A stretch of 64,000 nucleotides of DNA, from positions 248,001 to 312,000 of the forward strand of contig NZ_ATDL01000015.1 of NCBI RefSeq assembly GCF_000416985.1, read 5' to 3'. Shown here piece by piece: positions 25,502-34,479 of this stretch. Origin of the DNA: Sphingobacterium paucimobilis HER1398 (GTDB taxonomy: Bacteria > Bacteroidota > Bacteroidia > Sphingobacteriales > Sphingobacteriaceae). Positions within the stretch are counted from its first letter, which is position 1. Every line of letters starts with the position of its first letter. The notes beneath the pieces are model-generated. The model worked only from the letters and a program-made list of their open reading frames with translations. It was not told the origin of the DNA and ran no database searches. Both the position numbers and the translations under genes were made by a program.

Positions 25502-25526
25502 GGAGGTTATAGATGATATAACCTCC
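25502..25526 (+). terminator. Intrinsic terminator after barrel gene
   Basis: GGAGGTTATA (25502-25511) pairs with TATAACCTCC (25517-25526) around a 5-base loop, followed by CTTGGTATTTT. A near-identical hairpin follows the decayed copy at 27039-27069. Just upstream the string TAAATACAC occurs twice, a short local duplication absent from the second copy. Confidence 0.75.
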
Positions 25527-25614
25527 CTTGGTATTTTACTAGGAATAACGGACAGTACGAACGTGATCTACCCAGGTAAATGTGCACGCTATCTTTTTAG
25601 CTTAGCTACTTGGC

Positions 25615-26181
25615 CTATTCCGAAATACTACATTTTTTATAAAACTGTCCGCTTTTATAATAGCACTCAAATATAGCTGGTAATGCCTCCCTCTGAAACG
25701 GTATACGTTGTGTTATACTGTCGCTAGTCAAGTTATGAACTAAATCATAAAGGGTATTTGCAATTTTTAGAAACCCCGTGCCTCTAAAATCAGTGAGGTA
25801 TATATCGAACTCATTTTCTATACCTGAATCAACATCCCAAAATAGGTAATAGCCATTGTCACTGGCGGCAAAAGGGACCAACCTCTTCAATAGCGCTATC
25901 GAACCGTCCGGCTCCAAATCAAACCAAATATCATGATCCAGTAAATCTTGGTAGTAAGTAGACCGAATGCCCTCGCTTCGGATATCCCAAGAATCTCCAT
26001 AAGTCCCCATAGGGATATAGATGTGAAACTGCCCCATCAATAAGCCATATCCCAAAAAACGAACAAACGCTTTGTAAGAGGCAGGGAAAGATCTACCATT
26101 GGAAAACCTATAGCTTTCAAGAAAGTTAGTATCGCCGAATTCGGTAGGCTGACCAACTATTTTTAAATTAAAACCATCCAT
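25615..26181 (-). CDS. SMI1/KNR4 (SUKH)-like protein
   Basis: A 188-residue cytoplasmic protein. The SUKH-type opening is visible as LESYRFSNGRSFPASYKAFVR then FLGYGLL, with mid-protein blocks DIWFDLEPDGSIALLKRLVP and FAASDNGYYLFWDVDS. Family knowledge: SUKH proteins are frequently immunity proteins against polymorphic toxins, though some are housekeeping. No toxin gene is nearby, so this could be an orphan immunity gene. It lies between the barrel gene and its decayed copy, within an AT-rich patch. Confidence 0.7.
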   Translation of the reverse strand: MDGFNLKIVGQPTEFGDTNFLESYRFSNGRSFPASYKAFVRFLGYGLLMGQFHIYIPMGTYGDSWDIRSEGIRSTYYQDLLDHDIWFDLEPDGSIALLKRLVPFAASDNGYYLFWDVDSGIENEFDIYLTDFRGTGFLKIANTLYDLVHNLTSDSITQRIPFQREALPAIFECYYKSGQFYKKCSISE

Positions 26182-26249
26182 AAGCTATATGTATCCCTTT
26201 TCTGATCCTCGTAGTTGAAAGAACTTAATCTCTACGACAAACTCTTGAT

Positions 26250-26639
26250 TTACATTTTTGTTAATGTCCTCTTCTCTCTATCATATGTATATTCAAAACT
26301 CTTATCTTCACCAGGCAACTGGCCTAAAAACAAGCCTTTATCCCCCCATTTTTCGCGTAAAAAGATAAAGGATGGTGCAATGCACCAATTACCATCCAAG
26401 TCAATAATTCCAAATAACTCTGTTTTTCTATCTTGTGCAACGGCACAAGAACATCTTTCATGAAATTCTGCTGCCCCTCCATCATACTGATCGGCATGCA
26501 AGAAACTCTCCAGCAATATCAGATTATCGTGGAGCATATCCAGACATTCTTGCTTGCTCTGTCCATGTGTACAATTGCTAGTGCCTATAAAAAAAAGGAT
26601 AAAGACTATTTGATATATATTGCTCATTCCTGACTTCAT
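26250..26639 (-). CDS. Exported protein with one WG-like repeat
   Basis: A 129-residue protein with an N-terminal hydrophobic export segment (IYQIVFILFFIGTSNCTHGQ); the Cys may be a lipobox. The mature part has ELFGIIDLDGNWCIAPSFIF then KGLFLGQ, which looks like a single WG repeat. Four further cysteines occur in the N-terminal half. It lies 68 bases upstream of the SUKH-like gene in the same direction. ATG 26627 (MSNIYQ) is a possible alternative start. Function unknown. Confidence 0.55.
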   Translation of the reverse strand: MKSGMSNIYQIVFILFFIGTSNCTHGQSKQECLDMLHDNLILLESFLHADQYDGGAAEFHERCSCAVAQDRKTELFGIIDLDGNWCIAPSFIFLREKWGDKGLFLGQLPGEDKSFEYTYDREKRTLTKM

Positions 26640-26938
26640 TATTCCATCATCATTTTACTTTTCCTTTGTATTTTTGATTGTCCCAATTGCTTGCTTTATT
26701 GCAGGCTAAATTAATACATAGATGATAAAAAAAAGCTGCCATTTACAATTCGCTAAACTTACCTAACAATTTGAAACCTATCTCCGAAAACTTAGAATGC
26801 AAAATCAATTAGTTCCAAGTCAAATTTCTGTCTTCAACAAATTTTATAGAATTTGGTATCTCCATATGATAAAGATACTATTGGCCGTGCCACTTTACCT
26901 TATCTTTCCGAACTCGAAAGCAACACGTCTGATGTATC
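26640..26938. other. Intergenic AT-rich stretch, no gene seen
   Basis: About 300 bases with no convincing reading frame on either strand. It separates the WG-like gene from the decayed barrel copy. It does not resemble the body of the intact barrel gene, so the missing 5' part of the copy is not recognisable here. Confidence 0.5.
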
Positions 26939-27032
26939 TATTCTAAAAAACAACCACGGAATCAACAAACTCAGCAAAGAGCTCGATGCCAAAAATAGAG
27001 TCATTGGACTATCTGTAGGCTACCGACTCTAA
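26939..27032 (+). pseudogene. 3' remnant of a second barrel gene
   Basis: This stretch encodes NHGINKLSKELDAKNRV then IGLSVGYRL and a stop, matching the last 27 codons of the barrel gene at 24912-25475 (SHGINKLSKELEAKNRV then IGLSVGYRF). I count about nine base differences in roughly 86, mostly at third codon positions. The last residue is Leu instead of Phe. There is no start codon or upstream barrel sequence. The pattern suggests a once-functional paralogue that lost its 5' part, not a recent copy. Confidence 0.85.
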
Positions 27033-27038
27033 ATACAC

Positions 27039-27069
27039 AAGGGAGGTTATAGATGATATAATCTCCCTT
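27039..27069 (+). terminator. Terminator hairpin of the decayed barrel copy
   Basis: AAGGGAGGTTATA (27039-27051) pairs with TATAATCTCCCTT (27057-27069), 13 bp with one G-U pair and a 5-base loop. It is homologous to the terminator at 25502-25526 and now stands after a pseudogene. On the minus strand it also faces the end of the metal-efflux operon and may stop that transcript. Confidence 0.7.
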
Positions 27070-27125
27070 GATATCTTTAAAATTATTGTTCAGCAGCAAT
27101 CCCCCCTTTTAACGATACGTCTTCC

Positions 27126-27236
27126 TCATCTGATACATATCCTTTCCTCTCTTCTTAGTTGCGACGACCAAGTGGCTTTAAGAGATATCACCAGCCCAAT
27201 GTCGATCAAAGCAATAAAAATCATTCCTATTTTCAT
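27126..27236 (-). CDS. Small membrane peptide at end of efflux operon, 36 aa
   Basis: An ATG one base after the TAG stop of the efflux adaptor opens a 36-codon frame with one hydrophobic helix (MKIGMIFIALIDIGLVISLK) and a basic tail (QLRREER). The tight junction suggests co-translation with the adaptor. No homologue is recognised. The second efflux operon has a P-type ATPase in the equivalent position instead. Confidence 0.4.
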   Translation of the reverse strand: MKIGMIFIALIDIGLVISLKATWSSQLRREERICIR

Positions 27237-27237
27237 A

Positions 27238-28365
27238 CTACTCTTCGCCTTTGTTTTTTAGTGCCATTAGTAGGGTGTATGCTCCCTGCTCTGCAATTTT
27301 CTTTTTGTCCAACTCCGCGCTATTAGTGATCGAGATCCAACCATCACCCTGCTCTCCACATTGTACAGCTCTCATTTTGAACTTGTGATTATCTATTATC
27401 TCAAAAACATACTTGCCTCCTTCAAAATCGACTACGCTTTCTTCTGGAAGCGCATGAGCTGTGCTTTCTGGAATCACGACATCAGCATTCATATACATCC
27501 CTGGAATAAGGGCTGTGCCCCCTCCATTAAGACGAATGCGGACATCTACGGCTCTATCTGTTGAGATGTTTTTTCCGATCAGTATAACCTGCCCTGCGTA
27601 CGTCTTAGTCGGGTCACTGTTGGTATATGCTGTCAATTGTTGCCCGATTTTCATTTTGTCCCAATCTTTTTCGAAGACTTTTAGATTGAGGTGCAAATCA
27701 GATGGGTTTACTAATTCAAACAGAACCTCTGATGGTGACACATATTTACCCGTATTGACGAATACTTGCGACACAAATCCATCAAATGGTGCATAGATTG
27801 ATATTGTCTGCTTAATATTATGAACCGTCAACTGATCCGGATTGATATGAATGAGTTTTAGCTTTTGAGCTAATGCCTGTCGGTTGATCAACAGTGTATG
27901 ATAGTCGGCTTTAGCCTGTAGATATACTTTATCACTACTGGCTTTACTCTGATTTAAATCGCGCTGACGGAGGTATTCTGATTCAGCATTTTCCATTTGA
28001 TTTTTTACAATGAGATAATCCTGCTGAAGTTGAATAAACTGATTATCCTCTAATTCGGCAATTCTTTCCCCTTTCTTAAAAAAGATCCCTGGTAATAGCT
28101 TGGTCGATTTGACATAGCCGCCCAATGCGCTGCTTACAGAAACTAAATTTTGAGGAGGAACCTCTATTTTACCATTTAGTTTAAGTGTCTGTGTAATTTT
28201 CTTCTCCTGTACCATCGTTGATGACAAGGTAAAAGATGCCAACTGTGTATCCGAAAGCTCAAGGATATTGTCGGCTTCGGTCGTTTCAGCTGATTCATCA
28301 GTAACCTGTCTCCCATTGCAACTGTAGAACAGTACAATTATTAAAATACGTGCTAAATATTTCAT
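27238..28365 (-). CDS. CzcB/CusB-like RND periplasmic adaptor (lipoprotein)
   Basis: About 375 residues. A lipobox (ILIIVLFYSC) suggests a lipid anchor. The barrel-sandwich hybrid is seen as LKLNGKIEVPPQNLVSVSS, then GGYVKSTKLLPGIFFKKGER and, after a coiled-coil hairpin, IYAPFDGFVSQVFVNTGKYV; the beta-barrel part is LNLKVFEKDWDKMKIGQQL. It bridges the inner-membrane pump and the outer-membrane channel encoded just upstream as a single fused protein, seven bases away. Unlike the second adaptor it has no His-rich tail. ATG 28365 is used; an upstream in-frame TTG would overlap the pump gene. Confidence 0.9.
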   Translation of the reverse strand: MKYLARILIIVLFYSCNGRQVTDESAETTEADNILELSDTQLASFTLSSTMVQEKKITQTLKLNGKIEVPPQNLVSVSSALGGYVKSTKLLPGIFFKKGERIAELEDNQFIQLQQDYLIVKNQMENAESEYLRQRDLNQSKASSDKVYLQAKADYHTLLINRQALAQKLKLIHINPDQLTVHNIKQTISIYAPFDGFVSQVFVNTGKYVSPSEVLFELVNPSDLHLNLKVFEKDWDKMKIGQQLTAYTNSDPTKTYAGQVILIGKNISTDRAVDVRIRLNGGGTALIPGMYMNADVVIPESTAHALPEESVVDFEGGKYVFEIIDNHKFKMRAVQCGEQGDGWISITNSAELDKKKIAEQGAYTLLMALKNKGEE

Positions 28366-28372
28366 CGTTTGT

Positions 28373-31300
28373 TTATTTTGAAATGATATATTGAATCTGA
28401 ATCGCAGTTTCGTTGAACTGCAGGACAGCATTGTAGTAATCGTTCTGTATCTGGACAGACTGATTATTGAGCATTACCCATTCTAGATAATTGATTTCCC
28501 CATTTTTAAATTGTTCCTGAGAAAGAGCAGTTATTTGTCTTGCAGCAGGCAATTGTGTATGCTCAAATACGGTCACTACAGCGAGTTGAGTCTTGTACTG
28601 TTGCAACAGTACAGCATACTCACTCTCCAACTGCATTTTTTTTGTATAAAGCTCGTTTTCCGCATATCTTACTCTTTGCTCCTCGGCTCTAATCTGCGCT
28701 TTCTGTCCTCCGTAAAATAGAGGAATACCGATCCCTACCTCTACCGAACTAAATCGTGACCGATTTAGTTCCTTGAAGCTTTGGTTAAAATAACCCACAG
28801 ACAACTCCGGCAAAAGCCTTGATTTCTCTAATCTTACATTTGCTTTTGATTTTTCAATCTCTTGGACTTGCAGCAATAACTGAGGATGCCGGGCCAAAAC
28901 TGAATCGGAGCCATCTATCGCTGCCTTATAGGTTATATCAGAAGCTGACGGTTCATAACAGGTATCACTATTTAATAGTAACTGTAATTGAATTTTGGCG
29001 GTCTCAATTGTTGCAGATAACATCTTGCACTGGACAAGAATATTTTTGCGTTGTATCACAGCTGTAGTTCGCTCCAACTGGTTGCTCACTCCTTTTTCCA
29101 ACTGTAAATCAGCATTTTCTAAAAAACGGACATATATGTGATCCAGCTCTTTTAACATGTTCTCTTTTTCGCGTAACACGAGGATGTAGTAAAATAACTC
29201 CGTTACATTTCTTTTGACCTCAAGGATACTAAGATCTACACCGATAACAGCCGAATCCCACTCCGCACGTAGGACCCTTCTTTGATGTGTATATACAGTC
29301 GGAAAGCTGATAGATTGCGATAGACCGATATTATTATCGAAAGCCGTCCCATTGATTTTTCCAAATGTCGTACGTAGAGCCGCCTGTGGAAGGCTATTCG
29401 CGGTAGCAATTCGTTTGGCATGATATTCTGCCAGCAAGACCTGACTTTTGGTAGACAGATTATTGCTTGCTGCCATTTCCAATGCTTTGTCTAACGATAT
29501 CTCCTGACTGTAAAGACTTAAATTCATCCCCACAAAAAAGAAAACAGCTAATGTCCGCTTGCCAAAACGCACTTTTATTTTGGAAAAGTCGAACCGTTCA
29601 AACAAAAGGTATAAAACAGGGAGGACATATAAGGTTAAAAATGTAGCCACCATTAACCCTCCAATAACCACTGTCGCTAATGGGCGCTGTACTTCAGCCC
29701 CTGCCCCATTACTGATAGCCATGGGCAGAAAACCAAACGATGCTACGAATGCAGTCATCAATACAGGACGCAAGCGGATACAGGTACCTCGAATAACGAT
29801 ATGCCTCAGATCAGTTTCGCCATTTTCCTTGAGACGGTTGAACTCGGTCACCAACACAATTCCATTGAGCACAGCAACACCAAACAAGGCAATAAAACCA
29901 ACACCTGCACTAATACTGAAAGGCATGCCACGCAATGCCAAAAAATAAATACCTCCGATAGCTGACAAAGGGATAGCACTATAGATTAGGACACTGTATT
30001 TGACGGAGTGAAAAGCGAAATACAAAAGAACAAAAATCAAAATGAGTGATATCGGAACAGCAACCATCAACCTATCCTTTGCTTTATTCAGGTTCTCGAA
30101 TGCACCACCGTAGGTGACATAGTAACCAGGTGAGAACTTCATCTGTTTATCTACCTTAGCCTGAAGCTCGTGAACAATTCCCTGTACATCTCGACCTCGA
30201 ACATTAAAGCCTACAACAATTCTTCTCTTGGCATCCTCACGTTGAATCTGGGCAGGCCCATTCTCTATGCTGACATCGGCCAGCTGGTACAATGGAACCT
30301 GCATCCCACTATTCAGGGGAATGAGTAGATTACGGATATCCTCCAGGTTTTCGCGCTGATTCTCCCCCAATCGGACAGTTAGATCAAATCTCTTCTCACC
30401 TTCATAAATCATTCCAGCCCGCTGTCCGGCAAATGCGGTATTTACAACCCTATTAACGGTAGCTATATCTAAATTATACTGGGCTATACGCGCACGGTCA
30501 TACCTAATAATAACTTGCGGCATCCCCGTTATGGGTTCGATATATAAGTCCTGCGCTCCTTCTACAGTCTTGATAAGCTCTCCAAAACGAGAAGCATAGT
30601 GGCTAAGACTATCTAGATCTTCTCCGAATATCTTGCAGACGACATCCTGGCGCGCGCCTGTCATCAACTCATTAAACCGCATCTGCACAGGATACTGAAA
30701 ACCAGTACTGATACCTGGAATAGCTTCCAACGATTTACTCATCTTGTCAGCGAGCTCAGGAAATGATTTGGCCGAAGTCCATTCTTTCTTATCCTTTAGA
30801 ATAACCATCATATCGCTGGCCTCCATCGGCATCGGATCTGTAGGTACCTCACCGCTTCCTATTTTCGTAACGACCTTTTCAACTTCTGGGTACTGTTCTT
30901 TGAGCAGGTGAGCAGCTTTCTGTGTGTATGCTATCGTAGTCTGAAGGTTGCTTCCTGTCAACACCCGAGTATCTACAGCAAAATCCCCCTCTTCAAGCGC
31001 AGGAATAAACTCCCCTCCAAGATTGGACAAGACAATGACTGCCCCTGTAAACAGAAGAAGAACAACACTGATAATCAACTTAGGGAAGTGTAGCACCTTA
31101 TCCAGCAAATATTGATGTCCTGCTTCAATACGTCTCATTACCCTATCAGACCAAGTGGGCTCTCCTTTTATTTTTTTGCTTAAAAGGAGGGAAGTCATCA
31201 TAGGTACGTAGGTCAAGGAAAGAATAAAAGCTCCCATGAGCGCAAAGGCTATGGTTTGTGCCATAGGTTTGAACATCTTGCCCTCGATACCTTCCAGTGT

Positions 31301-32701
31301 AAACAAGGGAAGGTATACAATGAGAATAATCACCTGTCCAAACACAGCACTACTGATCATCTTAGTGGCTGATGTACCTACTTCATTGTTCATCTCTGAT
31401 TGCGAAATGGCTCTGGTACCGACAAACTTCTTGTCATAATGAAGCTGATGTAGAGCCGCTTCTACAATAATGACAGCCCCATCGACTATCAGTCCAAAAT
31501 CCAACGCACCTAAGCTCATCAAATTGCCACTGACGCCAAATAGATTCATCATAATGATAGCAAAGAGCATGGATAAAGGAATAACCGAAGCAACCAATAA
31601 GCCCGCTCTAAAGTTGCCGAGAAACAAGACCAACACGAAGACAACGATCAAAGCTCCCTCGGCAAGATTTGTCTCTATCGTACCAATTGCATTATTTACC
31701 ATTTTCGTCCGATCTAAAAATGGTTCCAACACTACGCCTTCTGGCAGTGTCTTTTTGATATTTTCGATCCGTTCTTTTACATCTTTAATGACCTCACTGC
31801 TATTCGCCCCTTTGAGCATCATGACTACAGCACCGGATACTTCGCCTTTATCATTATAAGTCATTGCTCCATACCGCGTCGCATAGCCTATTTTCACTTC
31901 AGCAACATCCTTCAACAAAATAGGCGTCCCATCGCTCAGGGAGGTTATGGCAATATCAGCCAGATCTTCTTTATTTCCGATAAGCCCCTCACTGCGGATG
32001 TATAATACAGTAGGCCCTTTTTCTATATAAGCACCTCCTGTATTTTGATTGTTATTTTCTAATGCAGTGAATATATCGGAGATGGTCAGACCATGGGCCT
32101 GCAACTGGTTGGAATTGACGGCAACCTCGTATTGCTTAAGCTTGCCCCCAAAACCACTCACCTCCGCAACTCCTTTTACACCAAGGAGCTGACGCCTCAC
32201 AATCCAATCCTGAATGCTACGTAATTCCGTAACATCGTAACGATCTTCGTATCCCTCTTTAGCACGTATCACATACTGATAGATCTCGCCCAGACCAGTA
32301 GATATAGGGCCTAACTCAGGAACTCCGATCTCTTCGGGGATTTCACTTCGAACAGCCTGCAAACGCTCCGACACCTGTTGCCTAGCCCAATAGACATCGG
32401 TATTATCATCGAATACAATGGTGACCAGTGAAAGTCCAAAGCGGGAGAAACTCCTGATTTCTTTAATACCGCTGATATTACTATTGGACTGCTCTATGGG
32501 AAATGTAACTAAACGCTCAATATCCGTAGCACCCAATGAGGGGGCTACGGTGATGATCTGAACTTGGTTGTCTGTAATATCGGGCTGAGCGTCAATAGGT
32601 AGCTTCGTTGCTTCATACAGGCCTATAGCGACCAAAGCAAGCGTCAACAGCCCGATGATGAGTTTGTTCCGTATGGAAAACTCAATAATCTGATGTAACA
32701 T
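28373..32701 (-). CDS. CzcA-type heavy-metal RND pump fused to a TolC-like outer-membrane factor
   Basis: A 1442-residue fusion. Residues 1 to about 1035 are a complete HME-RND pump with 12 membrane helices; TM4 carries the proton-relay set DFGLIVDGAVIIVEA (D401, D407, E414). This DFG...DGA...VE form is that of the Zn/Co/Cd/Ni pumps, not the Cu/Ag group (AIG...DAA). From about 1055 a signal-like segment (FFVGMNLSLYSQ) precedes an outer-membrane-factor domain (ISLDKALEMAASNNLSTKS onward) ending at the stop. Pump and channel on one chain is common in Bacteroidota, but the chain must cross both membranes or be processed. It shares domain order with the protein at 47354-51664. Confidence 0.93.
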   Translation of the reverse strand: MLHQIIEFSIRNKLIIGLLTLALVAIGLYEATKLPIDAQPDITDNQVQIITVAPSLGATDIERLVTFPIEQSNSNISGIKEIRSFSRFGLSLVTIVFDDNTDVYWARQQVSERLQAVRSEIPEEIGVPELGPISTGLGEIYQYVIRAKEGYEDRYDVTELRSIQDWIVRRQLLGVKGVAEVSGFGGKLKQYEVAVNSNQLQAHGLTISDIFTALENNNQNTGGAYIEKGPTVLYIRSEGLIGNKEDLADIAITSLSDGTPILLKDVAEVKIGYATRYGAMTYNDKGEVSGAVVMMLKGANSSEVIKDVKERIENIKKTLPEGVVLEPFLDRTKMVNNAIGTIETNLAEGALIVVFVLVLFLGNFRAGLLVASVIPLSMLFAIIMMNLFGVSGNLMSLGALDFGLIVDGAVIIVEAALHQLHYDKKFVGTRAISQSEMNNEVGTSATKMISSAVFGQVIILIVYLPLFTLEGIEGKMFKPMAQTIAFALMGAFILSLTYVPMMTSLLLSKKIKGEPTWSDRVMRRIEAGHQYLLDKVLHFPKLIISVVLLLFTGAVIVLSNLGGEFIPALEEGDFAVDTRVLTGSNLQTTIAYTQKAAHLLKEQYPEVEKVVTKIGSGEVPTDPMPMEASDMMVILKDKKEWTSAKSFPELADKMSKSLEAIPGISTGFQYPVQMRFNELMTGARQDVVCKIFGEDLDSLSHYASRFGELIKTVEGAQDLYIEPITGMPQVIIRYDRARIAQYNLDIATVNRVVNTAFAGQRAGMIYEGEKRFDLTVRLGENQRENLEDIRNLLIPLNSGMQVPLYQLADVSIENGPAQIQREDAKRRIVVGFNVRGRDVQGIVHELQAKVDKQMKFSPGYYVTYGGAFENLNKAKDRLMVAVPISLILIFVLLYFAFHSVKYSVLIYSAIPLSAIGGIYFLALRGMPFSISAGVGFIALFGVAVLNGIVLVTEFNRLKENGETDLRHIVIRGTCIRLRPVLMTAFVASFGFLPMAISNGAGAEVQRPLATVVIGGLMVATFLTLYVLPVLYLLFERFDFSKIKVRFGKRTLAVFFFVGMNLSLYSQEISLDKALEMAASNNLSTKSQVLLAEYHAKRIATANSLPQAALRTTFGKINGTAFDNNIGLSQSISFPTVYTHQRRVLRAEWDSAVIGVDLSILEVKRNVTELFYYILVLREKENMLKELDHIYVRFLENADLQLEKGVSNQLERTTAVIQRKNILVQCKMLSATIETAKIQLQLLLNSDTCYEPSASDITYKAAIDGSDSVLARHPQLLLQVQEIEKSKANVRLEKSRLLPELSVGYFNQSFKELNRSRFSSVEVGIGIPLFYGGQKAQIRAEEQRVRYAENELYTKKMQLESEYAVLLQQYKTQLAVVTVFEHTQLPAARQITALSQEQFKNGEINYLEWVMLNNQSVQIQNDYYNAVLQFNETAIQIQYIISK

Positions 32702-32875
32702 ATTATCTGTATACTATTAGTAATAAAATGGAATAATGCGATGCTGATATTGTAACAGGTATAGATATAGGTGGGAGCAGGTAGTAGATTATTCGTTTAA
32801 TCAACTATGCAACTACCATCTCTTCTATATAAGACGATATCAACAAATTTGAGTGTAACTCAATCCAATAAAAAA

Positions 32876-33262
32876 CTAAGCGTATTTCGGCGGTTGCCAG
32901 ATTGCAGACAAGTAGGTGTTGCTCTTAAAAAGATCGTTATGAACCTGTCTCTTTAACGTACCAGATTGGGGAATTCTTTTCCTTACCTCAAATAAGAAGT
33001 TGGGTACTCCGGTACAACAGATTGTCAGCACATTACTATGGGTGATAAATGGAAGTTTTTTATCTTGATCATAATCGTCATCCTCAGGATGATTGTCCAA
33101 ATGATCACCTTTATAATGAAGCGTGATAAAGGCTGTAAACGTTATGTCAGGATTCTGCGCTTTATGTTCTGCAAAATGCTCTATCAGTACAGGCAACTTC
33201 AACAACTGAATAAGCTCTGTTGTAGAAAGCATGTACGTGATTAAAAACAATATAGCAAACAT
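32876..33262 (-). CDS. DUF6660-like small exported protein leading efflux operon 1
   Basis: About 128 residues: an N-terminal hydrophobic export segment (MFAILFLITYMLSTTELI), a His/Asp stretch (HYKGDHLDNHPEDDDYDQD), and the ending SAIWQPPKYA. The C-terminal IWQPP tail and the acidic/His linker match the protein that leads the second efflux operon, and the DUF6660 family. Likely periplasmic; a role in metal binding or sensing is inferred. It lies 174 bases upstream of the pump gene. TTG 33289 and GTG 33271 are alternative starts. Confidence 0.65.
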   Translation of the reverse strand: MFAILFLITYMLSTTELIQLLKLPVLIEHFAEHKAQNPDITFTAFITLHYKGDHLDNHPEDDDYDQDKKLPFITHSNVLTICCTGVPNFLFEVRKRIPQSGTLKRQVHNDLFKSNTYLSAIWQPPKYA

Positions 33263-33276
33263 TTTCTTCACAAATG

Positions 33277-33284
33277 CAAAGCTA
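33277..33284 (-). promoter_or_regulatory. -7 box of efflux operon 1
   Basis: TAGCTTTG on the minus strand matches TAnnTTTG exactly. It predicts a start only about ten bases before ATG 33262. No clear TTTG at -33 was found. Confidence 0.4.
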
Positions 33285-33710
33285 GTCAAAAATATAAAGG
33301 CTTTTATTTAAACTAGTAATTTGAAATTATTAAAAATTAGAATCATTCAGTCTGAAACAAAATATTCGGCCAGAAACAATGCATTCTCTTTGCTACACCA
33401 ATCTGCAGTGATACGCTCGCGCGAGAACTTGGCAGAGACTTCCGCACAGCAGATTTTATCATTCTCAAGCTCTACCGAAGTCTGCTTAACCAATTCGATA
33501 AGAAGCTTTACACACACTTTATAAGATAACAATAAGTTAAGTATAGGTACACCTCATTATCAGACCGCAGCAAGTTTCGTATATCTATTCTTAAAAAACA
33601 AAGCATCATGGTAAACTATGGCATTTTATTTGTAAAGTCAAAAGCAACTATTTTGGACTTGAATCTCACAGAGGCTCATCAGTTTTAAAAAATGAGTTTT
33701 ACATAGTCAC
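33285..33710. other. Intergenic region, no convincing gene
   Basis: About 425 AT-rich bases between two divergent genes. Overlapping open frames occur on both strands at 33321-33532. The minus-strand one, ending LFLAEYFVSD, has protein-like composition but no ATG, only TTG/GTG, and may be a gene remnant. The stretch presumably holds the regulatory region of efflux operon 1. Confidence 0.4.
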
Positions 33711-34436
33711 ATGAGGTTATTCTTTATTCTTATCAACTTATTTATCCTTCATTTTGCCCATGGACAACAGGGGATAAAAAATTACTTTCCACAAGAGATC
33801 ATCAAGGTCGATCTGAGTGCAAAGACAGAACAGGAAATCAATCGACAAAATCAGCTTTTACTCCAACCTGAACTAAGCACAAAAGAACAGGCCGAACTAG
33901 ATATCTTATTGGACAAATACGGCGAAGTCGTCGAGAGTGTATGGGACGTTATAGATGGAGGATGCAGCTGGTATTGTGGCGGTGGAAATTATCTTGTCAA
34001 AGCATCCTCATCACTGCGTGAACAAAACGGAATCTCCTATCAGGCGTCCAGTGCAAATGACCTGAACTATAAAACAGCATGGGTGGAGGGAAAAGCCGAT
34101 GAGGGAATTGGAGAGTATCTAGAATACTATTTTAAGAACAAAAGTCCAAGAATTACAAAAATCATCATATCGAATGGCTATATGAAGTCTGAGGCGGCTT
34201 GGAAAAACAACAATCGCGTAAAAAAGTTGAGGTTATATGCTAATGGAAAAACAATCGGCATCTTAAACTTAGAAGACAGCCGGACAGATCAGGCTTTCGA
34301 AGTAGGGACACTCGGTCATAATAGCGATGGAACGGATCTGGTTTTAAAATTCGAGATCATGGAGGTTTACAGAGGAGACAAACACAATGACACCGCAATA
34401 ACGGAAATCTACTTTGACGGAATAGATGTACATTAA
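33711..34436 (+). CDS. Secreted protein with NADase-type glycan-binding (discoidin-like) domain
   Basis: A 241-residue protein with a signal peptide (MRLFFILINLFILHFAHGQQ). The middle has GGCSWYCGGG, a Cys/Gly cluster. The C-terminal half matches the NADase-type glycan-binding or F5/8C-like pattern: YKTAWVEGKADEGIGEYLEY, IISNGYMKSEAAWKNNNRV, and KFEIMEVYRGDKHNDTAI then TEIYFDG. Such domains bind carbohydrate and sit on secreted or surface proteins. No enzymatic domain is attached. The gene appears to be solitary, converging on the AadA-like gene. Confidence 0.75.
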   Translation: MRLFFILINLFILHFAHGQQGIKNYFPQEIIKVDLSAKTEQEINRQNQLLLQPELSTKEQAELDILLDKYGEVVESVWDVIDGGCSWYCGGGNYLVKASSSLREQNGISYQASSANDLNYKTAWVEGKADEGIGEYLEYYFKNKSPRITKIIISNGYMKSEAAWKNNNRVKKLRLYANGKTIGILNLEDSRTDQAFEVGTLGHNSDGTDLVLKFEIMEVYRGDKHNDTAITEIYFDGIDVH

Positions 34437-34479
34437 GCAGCTTATGGAATTCAACATCTATTAGGTATGAAGAGCCAGT

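Noticed and set aside
33347..33532. Minus-strand frame of about 61 codons in the 33.3-33.7 kb spacer
   Set aside because: It has no ATG, only TTG/GTG, overlaps another frame and has no known match. It is noted in the spacer entry as a possible remnant.
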